The notes beneath the pieces are model-generated. The model did not search any database. It worked only from the letters and a program-made list of their open reading frames with translations, and had not been told where the DNA came from. From Cladophialophora immunda (Eukaryota; Ascomycota; Eurotiomycetes; Chaetothyriales; Herpotrichiellaceae), in contig NW_015622542.1 in assembly GCF_000835495.1 (NCBI RefSeq), positions 6,819,936 to 6,883,935 on the forward strand: a stretch of DNA of 64,000 nucleotides, given 5' to 3'. Each line of letters opens with the position of its first letter. Within the stretch, counting starts at the first letter, position 1. The position numbers and the translations under genes were made by a program. Below, in pieces: positions 1 through 10,695 of this stretch.

Positions 1-441
1 TCAACTCCTTGGGTATCGGCGAGCCTTACATTCACCAATGCGGCCACCTGGCGCATCCTTGTTGAAGCCATACGTTCCATTCGTCCCGTAGCTGCTGGAG
101 GTACTCGAAGCCGACATTGTGCGACTGATCATGCCGCCATCTAGCGATGACATGGCGTCCGACTCCCGTCTCGATTGGCACCGAGAAACGCTCTCGAAGT
201 TGGAGCCGGGCGAAGCTTGCATTGACCCATAGACCGAGCCATTGCTGGAGCTATATCGCGGCGCCAGAGGGGGTCGCGAAGGGACAGGAATCGGAGACAC
301 GCCTGTCGGTACATTTCCTGAGCTCGCGTCACGGGAGCTGTGCCTGGCCAGTTGAGGTTGAGGGTCGGCCTGTCCATGGCAAGTCCGCTTCCGATCTTGA
401 TGGATTCGACTTTCGGAGTAACCTGTCGTTTGTGAGTACAA
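1..441 (-). CDS. Exon of an unidentified Ser-rich protein, running off the left edge
   Basis: The minus strand carries an open frame rich in Ser, Pro and Gly (about 20 Ser in its last 60 codons), typical of a disordered region of a fungal regulator. A good donor (GTAAGG) lies at about 29-24, so the exon probably ends at base 30 and the gene continues past the window edge; the in-frame stop at base 1 would then be intronic. The 5' part is unclear. A second minus-strand frame upstream (to about 554) also looks coding and could be an earlier exon joined by an intron that I cannot place. I recognise no domain and assign no function. It could also be the C-terminus of a protein ending at base 1. 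Confidence 0.3.
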   Translation of the reverse strand: MYSQTTGYSESRIHQDRKRTCHGQADPQPQLARHSSRDASSGNVPTGVSPIPVPSRPPLAPRYSSSNGSVYGSMQASPGSNFESVSRCQSRRESDAMSSLDGGMISRTMSASSTSSSYGTNGTYGFNKDAPGGRIGECKARRYPRS

Positions 442-1999
442 TTCAGGTGAGAAGGACGAGAATGCTCACGCAGTCGTCTCCGATAGTCATCGCTTCTACG
501 CCACCTTGCCGTGTCATCTCGCAGTGCTGTGATCATATGCTGCAGCAAAACCATTGAGTGATTGCGATGGGACTAGGGCCTTTGCAAAACTTACTCTCGG
601 TGGTTCCGAATACGACTGGATGACATATCGGTCGCCTTTCTGTGGCATTGTCAGCCTACTGCTCGAGGCTGTGCTGTGGACCGGCCTCAAGCTACATTAT
701 TCTCCATGACCTTTGCATCCCGGCCAAGGTACAAGGCCAGATCGGCCTCGACCACGTCTCGCGATATCCCTTCTTTCGGGATGGCAAATGTGCTATACTG
801 AGGCATGGCCATTCACAATATGTCCTTGGGGGTACAGTTGCGTTGTGGGGGTCTCAGAATCTGATGCGAGCAGCCAAGCGGAAGGATTCATGCAAGGAAG
901 CTTTGGGACGGAGCGATCATCAGTGGCGAGAAAGAAAGATGAAAACCAGGATCGCGGGGGTTGCTGCTGAAATAACGGAGCGGGAGAGCTGGTGGGAGGG
1001 AGCTGGCCGGGTTGCGAGTTGCCAATCGACGCCAGGTGGGAGAGCTTCGAGACCTCGAGCGCGCAAGAGCGGGGTACTGGCCTGCCCGTCGATTGTCCCT
1101 CCAAGCCGAAGAGCCTCAGGTCGACGACGTCCAACTCCAACCGGTGAGGGTCACGACCCGTATCGTTGTGGCCGTCCAGAGGGCCACGTAGGCCGTGGAT
1201 GCAAGCCATCAACCCTTATCCACCAATATCATGACCCGGGGGAGCTCGCGAAGGGAGACAAGAGCTGCTTGTCCATCGAGTTGGACAGCTCTTGACACGG
1301 GCGGGTGGGCCAACGAGCTTGTGGCTTGCAGGTCGCTTGCTGCAGGGCTCGTGGGTAGCCGAGACACCTGATCCAGACGAGACTTTTCCCGCCCGCAACG
1401 ATGCTCGGACCAGAGAGTATATATACAACAAACGGGACAGAGAGCTGACAGTGATGGATTTGGAAGGGAGGAAGAAAATACGAAACACCACAAAGCAGAG
1501 GGAGGCAAGAGCCCCAGCAAAGTCAGCAGCGACCAGGAAGAAGCCAATGCATTCCAACTCGGATAGCAGGCTCGGCTAGACCAGCACAGCACCAACGTCC
1601 CTGGTAAAGCCGGTTACGAGCAAGCAAATCATGGCCATCATGCAGCATGAATAAGCGGTGGAATCGAGATCCCTTCCTGTGCGGGAGTCCAAGGAAAACC
1701 ACCAAGCGTCTGCATCGTGCATCTAGTACAAGGCCATCCAAATTTCAGCTTTTGGTGCCCAATTCTCTGTGAAAATCAATTCTACCCAGTCCGGGCTACC
1801 CATGCCAGGAACGCCAAGGGGCTCACGGATGTCCCTATGGCATAGTCAGCGTCCCGGCCTGAGTTTTCTGCTGTCGGCAGAGAATCCAACGGCAGACAGA
1901 GATCGAGATTTCCGGAAACTTATAGGTTATAGGTGAAGAGGAGGACGTCGGAGGCCATTGGAGTCAAGGCAGACTCACGTGCCCCCGAGAAAACCAGCC
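442..1999. other. 1.6 kb without a supported gene
   Basis: Only short overlapping open frames on both strands, none with a recognisable motif. Upstream exons of the minus-strand gene at the left edge may lie here. A TATA-like TATATATAC occurs near 1420 on the plus strand, but no start codon can be tied to it. Confidence 0.4.
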
Positions 2000-3121
2000 T
2001 TACGACGAGGCTGCGGTGGCGAAGTTCCCAAATATAAGGGCTTTACCTGATATATTGCCCTGTTGCTGCGTGGACGCCTCCACCGCCAGCATCAGATGCG
2101 TTGTTCGCACAACCAGCTCTGCAGGAACCGTTGGCCGATGGACCGGGCTAAAGGCGGAGCGAGAACTCACCTTGGATCTCTATCGTGAAAGTCATTGGCA
2201 AATCGTCGAAATCGACACCGCCATTCCCATTGCTCCTTTCATTCCGATCACGCACTGCAACGCGTAGGCCGACATTCTTGCGGTAGTCCGTCCACATGAT
2301 GTTTTTGTCCGCTCCTATCGTGGGGCAGCTCATGGTCGGTGTCGGACCCATCTGCACGTCCTCCGTCTCTTGCTCTTGTTGCCATAAATCCTGGGCGCGA
2401 TCCTGGAGCCATTGTTTCCAGACTCGCATGACGCCTTGGCCCGATCGCACAATGTGTACATTGCTTAGAAAGACTCCTCTACGTGGGCCCAGTCTCACAA
2501 GACTCGCATAGGCGCAAAACTGGCCGAACAACTCGTCTGCATCGAGATTCAGGGTGTGCGTCACTTTGGTGAAACCTCCGTCGCCTCCATCGGCATAGAT
2601 TGGCGTTGTTCCAGTTGTTCCAGTTGTTGCCGTTGTTGAGGATGATGTGGTATTGAGCACAGCACCGGCAATCCGTCGTGCAGGCATTGAGCCTTGAACC
2701 CCAGGCCGCTCGGGTCTGAACCGACTGTAAAGCCCACCCAATTTCGCAAGCCTTCCTTCTTCTCCGTCACAGTCTTCATAAAGGCTTCCCTCGCCTTCAT
2801 GTTTTGAACTGAGACCATCCGTGCCAAGATACGTGCAGAACAAATAAGGGTCGCTGTATCGCTTGCTTGGATGGTACGCCTCAAGGATCAACTTATAGTC
2901 CGGTAGAGCCGCAGCGAGGAGGAGTCGGAAATGTAGGATTCTGAGGATGATGGAATGGAACCGTCGCGAGACCACGACCAGGGGTAGGAGGTCTTGAGTC
3001 GCGAAGCCCGAAAGAGTTGACACCAATATCTGCCAGAATCAGCATGAGAACAATTCGTTTGAACAGTCCCGAAGCATACCTCATTTGGGAGATCGTACAA
3101 GCACCGGGGATTGCAAGCCAT
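2000..3121 (-). CDS. F-box domain protein, 3 exons, 339 aa
   Basis: A predicted substrate adaptor of an SCF ubiquitin ligase. Exons are 3121-3080, 3029-2171 and 2118-2000; introns are 50 and 52 nt with GTATGC and GTGAGT donors. The first splice restores an F-box: LYDLPNE continues directly into ILVSTLSGFATQDLLPL, followed by SRRFHSIILRILHFRLLL. The exon 2 open frame alone starts inside the domain, which supports the small first exon of 14 codons. The remainder is the large, poorly conserved C-terminal region usual in fungal F-box proteins. It includes a Thr/Gly/Ser-rich low-complexity stretch (about residues 140-160) encoded by a short triplet repeat around 2609-2645. The substrate is unknown. 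It is divergent from GAL7, with about 550 bp between the start codons. The third exon rests only on splice signals and an open frame, so the C-terminal 39 residues are less certain. Confidence 0.72.
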
Positions 3122-3671
3122 GTCACCGGACTGGCACGACTGCGCCCATCGACGTCGGCTCGACCAACGGAGGGTATTGATCGAGGAGAAAATTGGCCGC
3201 CTACATCCAGCAGGCCACGAGCGCGAGAGAAGAGTAGCTAGCTCGCAGCAAATCTTCGACTCAGTCCATGGTCAGAGGAAGGAATGCTCGGAGACGGATG
3301 TATAGTAATAATGTTGTCAGGAGATGCCGTGATTAGACCCGAGATCGGAAACATGGTCGCGACAAACGACAAACGACAGATACGCTTTTGCCGAACGGCC
3401 GATAAGCCCATTGACGTAATTGAGCTGCGGGCACGAGGAGGGGCTGGTTCGAAGAACATTTTGTGTAGAACCATAGCTTCAGACTGGTGCCTCTGGTGCA
3501 GCCCACGACGATTGTTTGAGGTGGAGATACACGCGGTCTGCCATATGGCTGCTTCTTGGTCTACTTGCCATGTTGCATTGGCCACTGAGTGAGGTCCACT
3601 CTTCCAAACATTAGAAAGGCGCAGGAGAGCCTTCACTGGCAACAACCTCCCCGCACCAGCCAAAGGACAAA
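3122..3671. promoter_or_regulatory. Divergent intergenic region, F-box gene / GAL7
   Basis: 550 bp between two divergent start codons, so it must hold both promoters. I see no clear TATA box and no CGG-N11-CCG Gal4-type site, which fits galactose regulation in filamentous ascomycetes generally not using yeast Gal4. Confidence 0.4.
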
Positions 3672-4892
3672 ATGCCAGACGCGATCCTCGACGACATTTC
3701 GCACCGCCGATACAATCCTCTTCGTGGCAGTTGGATCCTGGTCTCTCCTCATCGTACCAAGAGACCATGGCAAGGCCAGCAGGAGAGTCCTGGAGTCATC
3801 AACCTCCCTGTGTACGACCCTAAATGCTACCTATGTCCAGGAAACGCGAGGGCTTCAGGAGATTCCAACCCGAAGTACGAGAACACCTACGTCTTCGTGA
3901 ACGATTTCAGCGCCGTGAAGGAATCGCAAGAAGATTACAAGTCGCCAGATGAACTAGGAAGCCTATCCGGCCTTCTGTTACAGGCTGAGCCAGTCAAGGG
4001 CAAATGCTACGTCCTGACCTTCAGTGCCGCCCACAACATCACGTTGGCAGACATGTCCCCCGCCGAGATTCTGCCAATTGTGAAAACATGGACAGAAATC
4101 TACACGGCACATTTGTCCCCCAAGTCACCGCTGGCTCCGCAGGCGAAACCGACTCATCTGCCGCCGTCTAATCCCCATGCAAACGTCGGCCGACCCAAAG
4201 ACCAGTACCGGTGGATGCAGATATTCGAGAACAAAGGTGCCGCCATGGGTTGCTCCAATCCTCACCCACACGGGCAGATCTGGACAACCACGTCTTTGCC
4301 CGAAGAGCCGGCAATTGAGTTGGAGCAATTGAGGAAATACAATCGTGAGCAAGGCGGCGGACACATGTTGGTGGACTATGCCCGTCTAGAACGAGAAAAG
4401 AATGAGAGAGTCGTCTTTGAAAATGAGACATTCCTGGTTATCTGTCCATGGTGGGCGACCTGGCCGTTCGAGACCATGATTTTACCCGTCAAACACATCC
4501 GCTCGCTTGTCGACATGGACGAGAAGGAACAGATGGACTTGGCGCAGGCAATAGCAGAGATCACTCGGCGATACGACAATCTCTTTGAAACGAGCTTTCC
4601 TTACAGTATGGGTATCCACCAGGCGCCGCTGGACGGCAGCGACGAGGAGATAGAGTGCTCCAGTCTTCATCTGCATTTCTACCCTCCCCTCCTAAGGAGT
4701 GCAACTGTCAGGAAATTTCTTGTCGGATACGAGATGCTGGGAGAGCCCCAGAGAGATATCACACCGGAACAAGCTACAGTCAGGCTGCAGAAGTGCGCGG
4801 GAGAGTTGTATAGGAAGAAGCTCGGTAAGGAGGGAGAAGAGGTTGAAAAGCCGCCTGCGCCCGACATGCCCACGACAGAGCCTAGCTCCTAA
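3672..4892 (+). CDS. GAL7: Galactose-1-phosphate uridylyltransferase (Leloir pathway), 406 aa
   Basis: Transfers UMP from UDP-glucose to galactose-1-phosphate, giving UDP-galactose and glucose-1-phosphate in the cytosol. It is an intronless frame. The N-terminus HRRYNPLRGSWILVSPHRTK is the family signature. CYLCPGN follows as the first metal or structural site. The active-site loop NPHPHGQIW lies near residues 195-205, its second His being the one uridylylated in known enzymes. A second half carries the HIT-related fold with GIHQAPLDG and SSLHLHFYPPLLR. The YEMLGEPQRDITPE segment near the C-terminus is also characteristic. Length is slightly above the usual 350-385 aa because of a Glu/Pro-rich tail of about 25 residues. 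The start is the first ATG of the conserved frame. It is convergent with ERG28: the two stop codons are 25 bp apart. Confidence 0.96.
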   Translation: MPDAILDDISHRRYNPLRGSWILVSPHRTKRPWQGQQESPGVINLPVYDPKCYLCPGNARASGDSNPKYENTYVFVNDFSAVKESQEDYKSPDELGSLSGLLLQAEPVKGKCYVLTFSAAHNITLADMSPAEILPIVKTWTEIYTAHLSPKSPLAPQAKPTHLPPSNPHANVGRPKDQYRWMQIFENKGAAMGCSNPHPHGQIWTTTSLPEEPAIELEQLRKYNREQGGGHMLVDYARLEREKNERVVFENETFLVICPWWATWPFETMILPVKHIRSLVDMDEKEQMDLAQAIAEITRRYDNLFETSFPYSMGIHQAPLDGSDEEIECSSLHLHFYPPLLRSATVRKFLVGYEMLGEPQRDITPEQATVRLQKCAGELYRKKLGKEGEEVEKPPAPDMPTTEPSS

Positions 4893-4917
4893 TACGGATG
4901 ATATCTTGAGGAACCCT

Positions 4918-5416
4918 CTACCTGACATAGAAGCCATATTGTGCTGTGCTCCAGACCAGACCAATCAGAGCAACAGTGACGGGAGCGAGCCATGGTCCTG
5001 ATGGCGAACTGGTCTTGTACACAAATGCCTCCAGGCTGAAGTGCACGAGTCCAACGACGTTGGTCAACATCTGCATCTGAAACCACGACGCCTCATTGAT
5101 GTGATATGCGGCAAAAATTCTGACGATCCCCACTGCCAGTGTCCAGGTCCCGAATGTTCTTGAGGATAGAGGAGTTGCTGGGGAGCTCCCTTCCGGAGAG
5201 CTTTTGCCCTTGGTTTGCGTTGCCGAAGGCTGACCCGAGTACAGACGTCGCGTGTAGGAGAGGGTGTTGTAGCATTGGATGGCATTTCCAATCGCAGTGA
5301 CGCCCACCTGAATTCTCGGGTCAGTCGCAAGCAGTGTAGTTTGAGACCGCAGTTCAACTTACGAACAAAATGTAGAGGGGGAGGTATCCCTCTGACTGAG
5401 GAAGCAGAGACGCCAT
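4918..5416 (-). CDS. ERG28: Ergosterol biosynthesis protein 28, ER scaffold, 147 aa
   Basis: Erg28 is a small ER membrane protein that tethers the sterol C-4 demethylation enzymes (Erg25, Erg26, Erg27). Exon 1 is 5416-5363 (18 codons) and exon 2 is 5307-4918; the 55-nt intron has a GTAAGT donor and a CAG acceptor. Joined, the protein begins MASLLPQSEGYLPLYILF and continues VGVTAIGNAIQCYNTL, a continuous match to the family N-terminus. Four hydrophobic segments are visible: around residues 10-28, 66-84, 95-112 and 122-142. The length equals that of known Erg28 proteins. It is divergent from the ketoacyl-CoA reductase, another ER lipid enzyme, and nearly abuts GAL7 at its 3' end. Confidence 0.93.
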
Positions 5417-5726
5417 TTCAAAGGCACCACAATGGATCTAAATTCAGAATCCGGGAGTGCTCGAAGAAAATCTAGAGTTCAACTGTATAAGGGTGTGATG
5501 CACCGGAGTCTGAGTCTCGAATTTTTGTTGATGCGGATGGACGCGAGCCCTGTCTGATGTGGATTGAATCCCGCAGCCTCCCAGCAATCCTTGTTGGCGG
5601 GTAAAATAATCCAACAGCGTGCCCCAGCTCCTATTCCGCACATGCGCCCTACAATGATCTTGAATATATGATCTTCTGCTCTGCCGTCTGCCATATCGCT
5701 TCTGATCGTCTACTCTGACCTCAAGC
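5417..5726. promoter_or_regulatory. Shared divergent promoter, ERG28 / 3-ketoacyl-CoA reductase
   Basis: Only 310 bp separate the two start codons, so ERG28 and the reductase probably share regulatory sequence. I see no certain sterol-response element by eye. Confidence 0.45.
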
Positions 5727-6798
5727 ATGGCAATGACGATCGATCTAGGGCCACTAGGCCAGCAAAATCTCCCTTCAACTCTGCTTATAGGCGTTGGGGT
5801 GCTCACGCTAGCCTCGATCGCTTTTACTGTGACAAGAGTGTTTCTGAGTACCTTCATTCTGCCAGGAAGATCCGTAAGTCCGCAGGAGAGAATAAAGAGT
5901 TTGCTGGCTAATTTGTGTCGTTCGACAGCTATCCTCCTACGGCGGGAAAGGTTCATGGGCTGTTGTGACCGGCGCGTCCGATGGCATTGGGAAAGAATAT
6001 GCTCTACAATTGGCAAAGAAAGGCTTCAGTCTCATCCTGGTCTCCCGCACTGCCTCGAAGCTCGAATCCCTCTCGGCCCAGATCAAGACCTCTTCTCCCA
6101 ACGTCTCAGTGGAAACTCTGGCCATGGATTTCTCGCAAAACCTAGATAAAGACTATGCGTCGCTGGCATCGCTGGTACAAGGCAAACGCGTTGCCATCCT
6201 GATCAACAACGTGGGCCAGAGTCACAGCATTCCTGTGACTTTCGCGGAAACGCCCTTGCCCGAAATGACAAACATCATCAATATCAACTGTCTGGGCACA
6301 CTCCGGGCAACCCAGACAGTGCTCCCAAGCATGCTGCCACAAAAGAAAGGGCTGATCTTGACAATGGGATCTTTCGGCGGATTGACGCCCACACCACTGT
6401 TGGCAACATATTCTGGTTCAAAAGCATTTCTTCAACAATGGTCCAACGCTCTGGCCTCCGAGCTGGCCCCAAGTGGCATCGACGTCTTCTTTGTCCATTC
6501 GTACCTGGTTACGTCCTCGATGTCCAAGATCCGCCGAGCGAATTGGCAGGTCCCTACAGAAAAGGCGTTTGTGAAATCCACATTGGCGAAGATCGGTCGA
6601 AGGGGTGGGAGCATTGGCTACCCATACAGTGGAAGCCCTTACTGGAGCCATGCCCTGGTGGCAGCACTGATCACGGGCGTACTTGGTCCAATGAACAGCA
6701 TCTTACTTGGAATTAATAAGAAGATGCATGTGGATATCCGGAGAAGAGCATTGAAGAAGGCGGAGCGTGAGGCACAGAAGGGCAAAAAGGCTGCATAA
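5727..6798 (+). CDS. IFA38: Very-long-chain 3-oxoacyl-CoA reductase (microsomal), 338 aa
   Basis: Catalyses the first reduction step of very-long-chain fatty acid elongation in the ER. Exon 1 is 5727-5873 and exon 2 is 5929-6798, with a 55-nt intron (GTAAGT...ACAG). Exon 1 encodes an N-terminal membrane segment ([20 protein letters not shown]). Exon 2 opens [19 protein letters not shown], bringing the NADPH-binding TGASDGIG motif into frame. The other short-chain dehydrogenase marks are present: NNVG (after ILI), the Ser of MGSFGG and the catalytic pair in YSGSK. The C-terminus is KGKKAA, so the last four residues (KKAA) form a dilysine KKXX ER-retrieval signal, as expected. An alternative start is the second Met, two codons downstream. 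The symbol is by analogy with yeast Ifa38. Confidence 0.93.
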
Positions 6799-7222
6799 TG
6801 GTTCGGCTGTGGTTATGTGGCAATCATCTCTTAACGTATTACTTTCACCCAAGATGGCCTCTGCAAGCATTCGGGTAGAATCGTGTCGCCAGGAGCCTAG
6901 AATCAAAGTATAGAGAGGCTCTCTAGGTCAAGACGATGGCAATGTTACCTATGCATATCGAACTGCTCCAGACCTGGGCATGCGCTTTCAGCCTCGTGTG
7001 GGGAAGCCCTGCAAATCCATAAGTACCTAGGGGCACCAGGGACGCGCCAGTGGTTGACACGCAACCTTTCACCCCGCGGTGCACCTTTAACTTTCCCTTC
7101 CCGAGCCTTGAGCCGTAAAACCATCTGTTTGTCATGGACTTCTAATGCAGCAAGTTTGTTTGTGTCAGCGCACATGGCCATGCTGTTTTCAATCCTTCTG
7201 GCAAGGATACTGACGCTCGACC
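6799..7222. other. 424 bp intergenic
   Basis: 3' flank of the reductase gene and promoter of the ankyrin gene. Nothing recognised. Confidence 0.4.
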
Positions 7223-8237
7223 ATGACCCGCGTTGATCTGTCCCTACGGCAAGCTATCCTACTCAATGATATCGCATTGGTGCAGCGAATCCTAAAGCAC
7301 AATCTTTCATATCTCCAGAATCCGGACTATGCGGACAAGAGCAACACATCATTGCATCTTGCAGCGAAATATGGGCTGGAAGAGATCGCAGTAAGCACAC
7401 GTCGCAATAGGATCCACGGTTAGAGAGCGCTGAACCGCAACACAGGAATTTCTGATCTCGCTGGGTCATGACGGTACTCGGCCAGTGGAAGACTGGATCT
7501 ACAGTGCCCAGCACGACAATCGGGGCATATCTGTCAACACAGACGGCCAAACCCCTCTGCATCTGGCAGCTGCCTTCTCTCAAGCCGGGGTAGTTGAGCT
7601 CCTGTGCAGGGAGTTTCCGCAGACCGTAAATCGAAGAGATCGCAAAGGCCAAACACCTCTTCACCTTGCCGCTTCCTCCCAGATTATCCCGAAGCCGAAT
7701 CTCAACAACCTTGCCAACAACGGCCCGTCAAGGCCTTCCTCAGAGGACAACAGAACGATAGAAATACTCCTAGCCCACGGTGCGGACGTGAATGCCAAGG
7801 ACGAGCTGGGAAACACATGCCTTCACAACGCAAGTGCATGGGGGAACCTCAAAGCCATTCGGGCCTTGATCCAAGCTGGCGCAGACCCATTGAGTAAGAA
7901 CAAGGCTGGCTGGACTCCCGAGTATTACAGTATCACGGTGCAGGCAGAGGTCTACTACCGGAACTTGGTCGCAGAATGGGAGAAGAGGAAAGCAGAGGAC
8001 GAGATGCGGGCCAGCGAGAGAAGAGGAAAGGGCGGCGGCTCGGTCAGGTTAGTACCACAAGAGAACGAAAGCGACGGTGAAGGAGACAGCTCGTCGAGGA
8101 CGGAGAGAAGCCAGGAGAGAAGCACAACAAGAAATCCACTTCCCGGTACTGGTGCTGGATCCGGTCTTAGCACTTCAGTGGGACAGAGTGATGCAGGTTT
8201 GGGCATCAGCGTAGGCTACGTGGATGCTTGGAAATGA
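7223..8237 (+). CDS. Ankyrin-repeat protein resembling TORC2 subunit Avo2, 319 aa
   Basis: Exon 1 is 7223-7390 (56 codons) and exon 2 is 7446-8237, with a 55-nt intron (GTAAGC...ACAG). Four to five ankyrin repeats occupy residues 1-190, with clear cores TSLHLAAKYGLEEIAEFLISLG, split exactly by the intron, then TPLHLAAAFSQAGVVELL, TPLHLAAS and NTCLHNASAWGNLKAIRALI. The N-terminus (LRQAILLNDIALVQRIL followed by a one-residue Leu/Asn-Pro turn) and the WTPEYYS segment closing the repeats match the layout of yeast Avo2, a non-essential subunit of TOR complex 2 at the plasma membrane. The C-terminal 120 residues are charged, then Ser/Thr/Gly-rich and probably disordered. The Avo2 assignment is inference from architecture; a generic ankyrin protein is the alternative. 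Confidence 0.75.
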
Positions 8238-8745
8238 ACCTACTCGGTATGCAGCAGGCAGCCTCAACAAGCACGAGTGTTGGACGAGAAACTGGTGGGC
8301 GTGCCGGTCAGTAGTGGGGGGTTTGCTGGACTTGGTGGCTGACAGTGTGCTTGTGATTCCTGGGGATCTCCGCCTCATGATGACGATCGATAACGAGGAC
8401 CCGCTAGGGGTGAGGCGGTTCAGAGTCAACCCTCAACTCGACCTGCGTTATTTGCTCCGCCAACAACACCACCGTATCTATAGTACCAGCCTTTCCTTTC
8501 CCTTACCTCCGACGCTCGCTCTCGGTCCCTCTCTTCTGCTTGTTTCCTTTGGCCTCACTCGAGACCACCTCATATCTCCTCTACGATTTCTCCCAGTGCT
8601 CCGTTCGCCTGTGAACCGCATGTTCTAGACTTTGGTCGACCTGAGCCGTGTCTCTGCACATCACTGCGTCTTTTCCTGACCCCTGAGCCACTTGGCTGCC
8701 TTCCTACGGTCCTAGCGAAGTGTTCAATCTGCGTCGGTGAAATCT
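8238..8745. promoter_or_regulatory. 508 bp intergenic with pyrimidine-rich leader
   Basis: About 8480-8620 is strongly C/T-rich, a common feature just upstream of transcription or translation starts in filamentous fungi. It is the likely promoter and leader of the AMMECR1 gene. Confidence 0.35.
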
Positions 8746-9825
8746 ATGGCTAGTCCTGCGCATTGCCTCTATTGCTTCGAGGTTCTATCCGCCAGCTTTG
8801 AACGTCGAGACCCTCCAACTCTACACAAAGTGCTTGAATTGTATGAGGATTACAAAACAATCGGCCAATCTAATGGAACAACTACGGGAGAGGAAGAATC
8901 AGGGAATAGCAAAGATGCTGTCAAGGTGACGGACTCTGAAGAGGAGGATCAGGTTGGGGACGAGGACGAGGAAGACCAAGAGGATGAGGACGAAGCTGGC
9001 GAAGAGGAGATCCAACGCTTTGATCGCCGTCACACGGCCAGCAAGGCCGGGCCCCAACTCCCCAGCATCTCTCGATTGCAAGCGTCGAGTTCGTCATCGA
9101 GGTCATCGTCAGCGTCGTCCCCTTCACTCTTCTCCGCCAGCTCCTCGAATTCTCAGCTTACAAACCCCTCGAGCACGAGCTCCTCGAGCTCTTCTGCTCG
9201 CCGTACGTACGCATCACAACTCTCGGCCACCGAATCCTATCCGCTCTTCGTCACCTGGAACACCGTAGCCCGCTCCGGCCACAAAGCTCTAAGAGGTTGC
9301 ATAGGGACGTTTGAGGCCCTCCCACTCGCATCGGGTCTCAGCACCTACGCCCTGACATCGGCCTTTGATGACACGCGATTCTCGCCCATCCCAGCCGCTT
9401 TGTTGCCCGCACTCTCCTGCTCTCTAACATTGCTTGCAGACTTCGAGCCTTGCCAGGATGCCATGGACTGGACATTAGGCCTCCACGGCTTGCGGATTAG
9501 CTTCAACTACCGAAATCGGCGACACGGCGCAACATATCTACCAGACGTGGCGGTTGAGCAAGGCTGGACGAAAGAGGAGACAGTGGAGAGCCTAATGAAG
9601 AAGGCGGGATGGGATGGAGGCTACACAGGTCACGGCGTTGCGAGGAGACTCTTACGAGGGTCGATCAGAGGGACTGCAAGCGATCAGCAACAGTCCCAAC
9701 CGCCCAAGCCGTGGGAAGAGGTCCAAGACTTTAGGGCAATCAGGTATACGGGGCTGAGATCGAATGCATCGTACTCCGAGTGGCAGGACTGGCGTGACTG
9801 GATCGAGAAGAACGGTGTCAAGTGA
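8746..9825 (+). CDS. AMMECR1 domain protein, 359 aa
   Basis: A single exon. The start is the ATG at 8746 (MASPAHCLYCFEVLSASF), matching the family N-terminus. The AMMECR1 fold occupies roughly residues 165-340 and carries the near-invariant LRGCIGTFEALPL, then ALTSAFDDTRFSPI, and LEVS-type strands ending in YLPDVAVEQGW and GGYTG. Between the first helix and the rest of the domain lies an insert of about 120 residues: an acidic tract (EEEDQVGDEDEEDQEDEDEA) followed by a Ser-rich tract. The family is conserved from archaea to humans. Its molecular function is not settled, and I assign none. The acidic and Ser-rich insert is probably disordered. Confidence 0.9.
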   Translation: MASPAHCLYCFEVLSASFERRDPPTLHKVLELYEDYKTIGQSNGTTTGEEESGNSKDAVKVTDSEEEDQVGDEDEEDQEDEDEAGEEEIQRFDRRHTASKAGPQLPSISRLQASSSSSRSSSASSPSLFSASSSNSQLTNPSSTSSSSSSARRTYASQLSATESYPLFVTWNTVARSGHKALRGCIGTFEALPLASGLSTYALTSAFDDTRFSPIPAALLPALSCSLTLLADFEPCQDAMDWTLGLHGLRISFNYRNRRHGATYLPDVAVEQGWTKEETVESLMKKAGWDGGYTGHGVARRLLRGSIRGTASDQQQSQPPKPWEEVQDFRAIRYTGLRSNASYSEWQDWRDWIEKNGVK

Positions 9826-10695
9826 GCAAATATGACCTTGACGAACCTCGCAATCGAGCCCAAATGGTGGTGTTGACCTCAAGAGCTCGCCGTGCTCTTC
9901 TGGGATGTTGTGACGGCTCTTCATAGCCTGGAACTCGGGAAGACTGGATGAGCGAAGCCCTGGGCAGTGTTTTGGATACATGCTCCAGCCTCATTGGGGT
10001 GAGATGGGTGGCTCCCCCGTCGTCCGAGTATTCGACTCTTCTCAACGAAATACACGTACTCAATAAGTGTCTCGTAATTGAGCGACGTGACGAGCGAGAG
10101 CTTGGCTCGGTGTCGATACATTGCAATATGTGTTGGGAGACTCTTGGTGGGCTTTGGATAGATTGCTTGGCTCACTCCGCAGATGATCTGTGCAGAGTGA
10201 GCTGAATCCAGATCGCCAATCTATCAGAATCTCCGTCGAAACCGAAGCTTCCGTCCTGGAACATGTCTATGGCAAGGGTATTGGCCGCAATAAGGCTCAC
10301 CCATTCAGGAGAAAACCGGAGGAGGCTCAGGGATATCTGCATAACGTTAGTTGCTCCGGCTGGTTTTCCTGCTTATGCAGTGGACGTATTCGGACTGCTT
10401 GAAGCTGAAATGGCCCCCTGGCGATTCACAGCGAGGCTTTAGAATCGACACTTGGTGGTATCTGGACATTCTGCGGCATGTGCTGGTATGTGCTGGTCGT
10501 GGCTTACATAATGCTTGACCCTGCGAAATCCCCAAAACTCAAAAAAAGTCAATCGCGTTGCGTCCCGAAGTCCTCCATACCATTTTCCTCGACTTGAGAG
10601 CTCCCCTTCACACCCGCCGCTCTTTTCTTGTAGCATTTTCTTCGGCTGTTCTTAGATTCTACGGCTTCATGGACCTCTGTTTCTAGCCTTTATTA
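9826..10695. other. 870 bp intergenic
   Basis: Short frames only. Contains the 3' flank of the AMMECR1 gene and the COQ1 promoter. No feature recognised. Confidence 0.4.
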
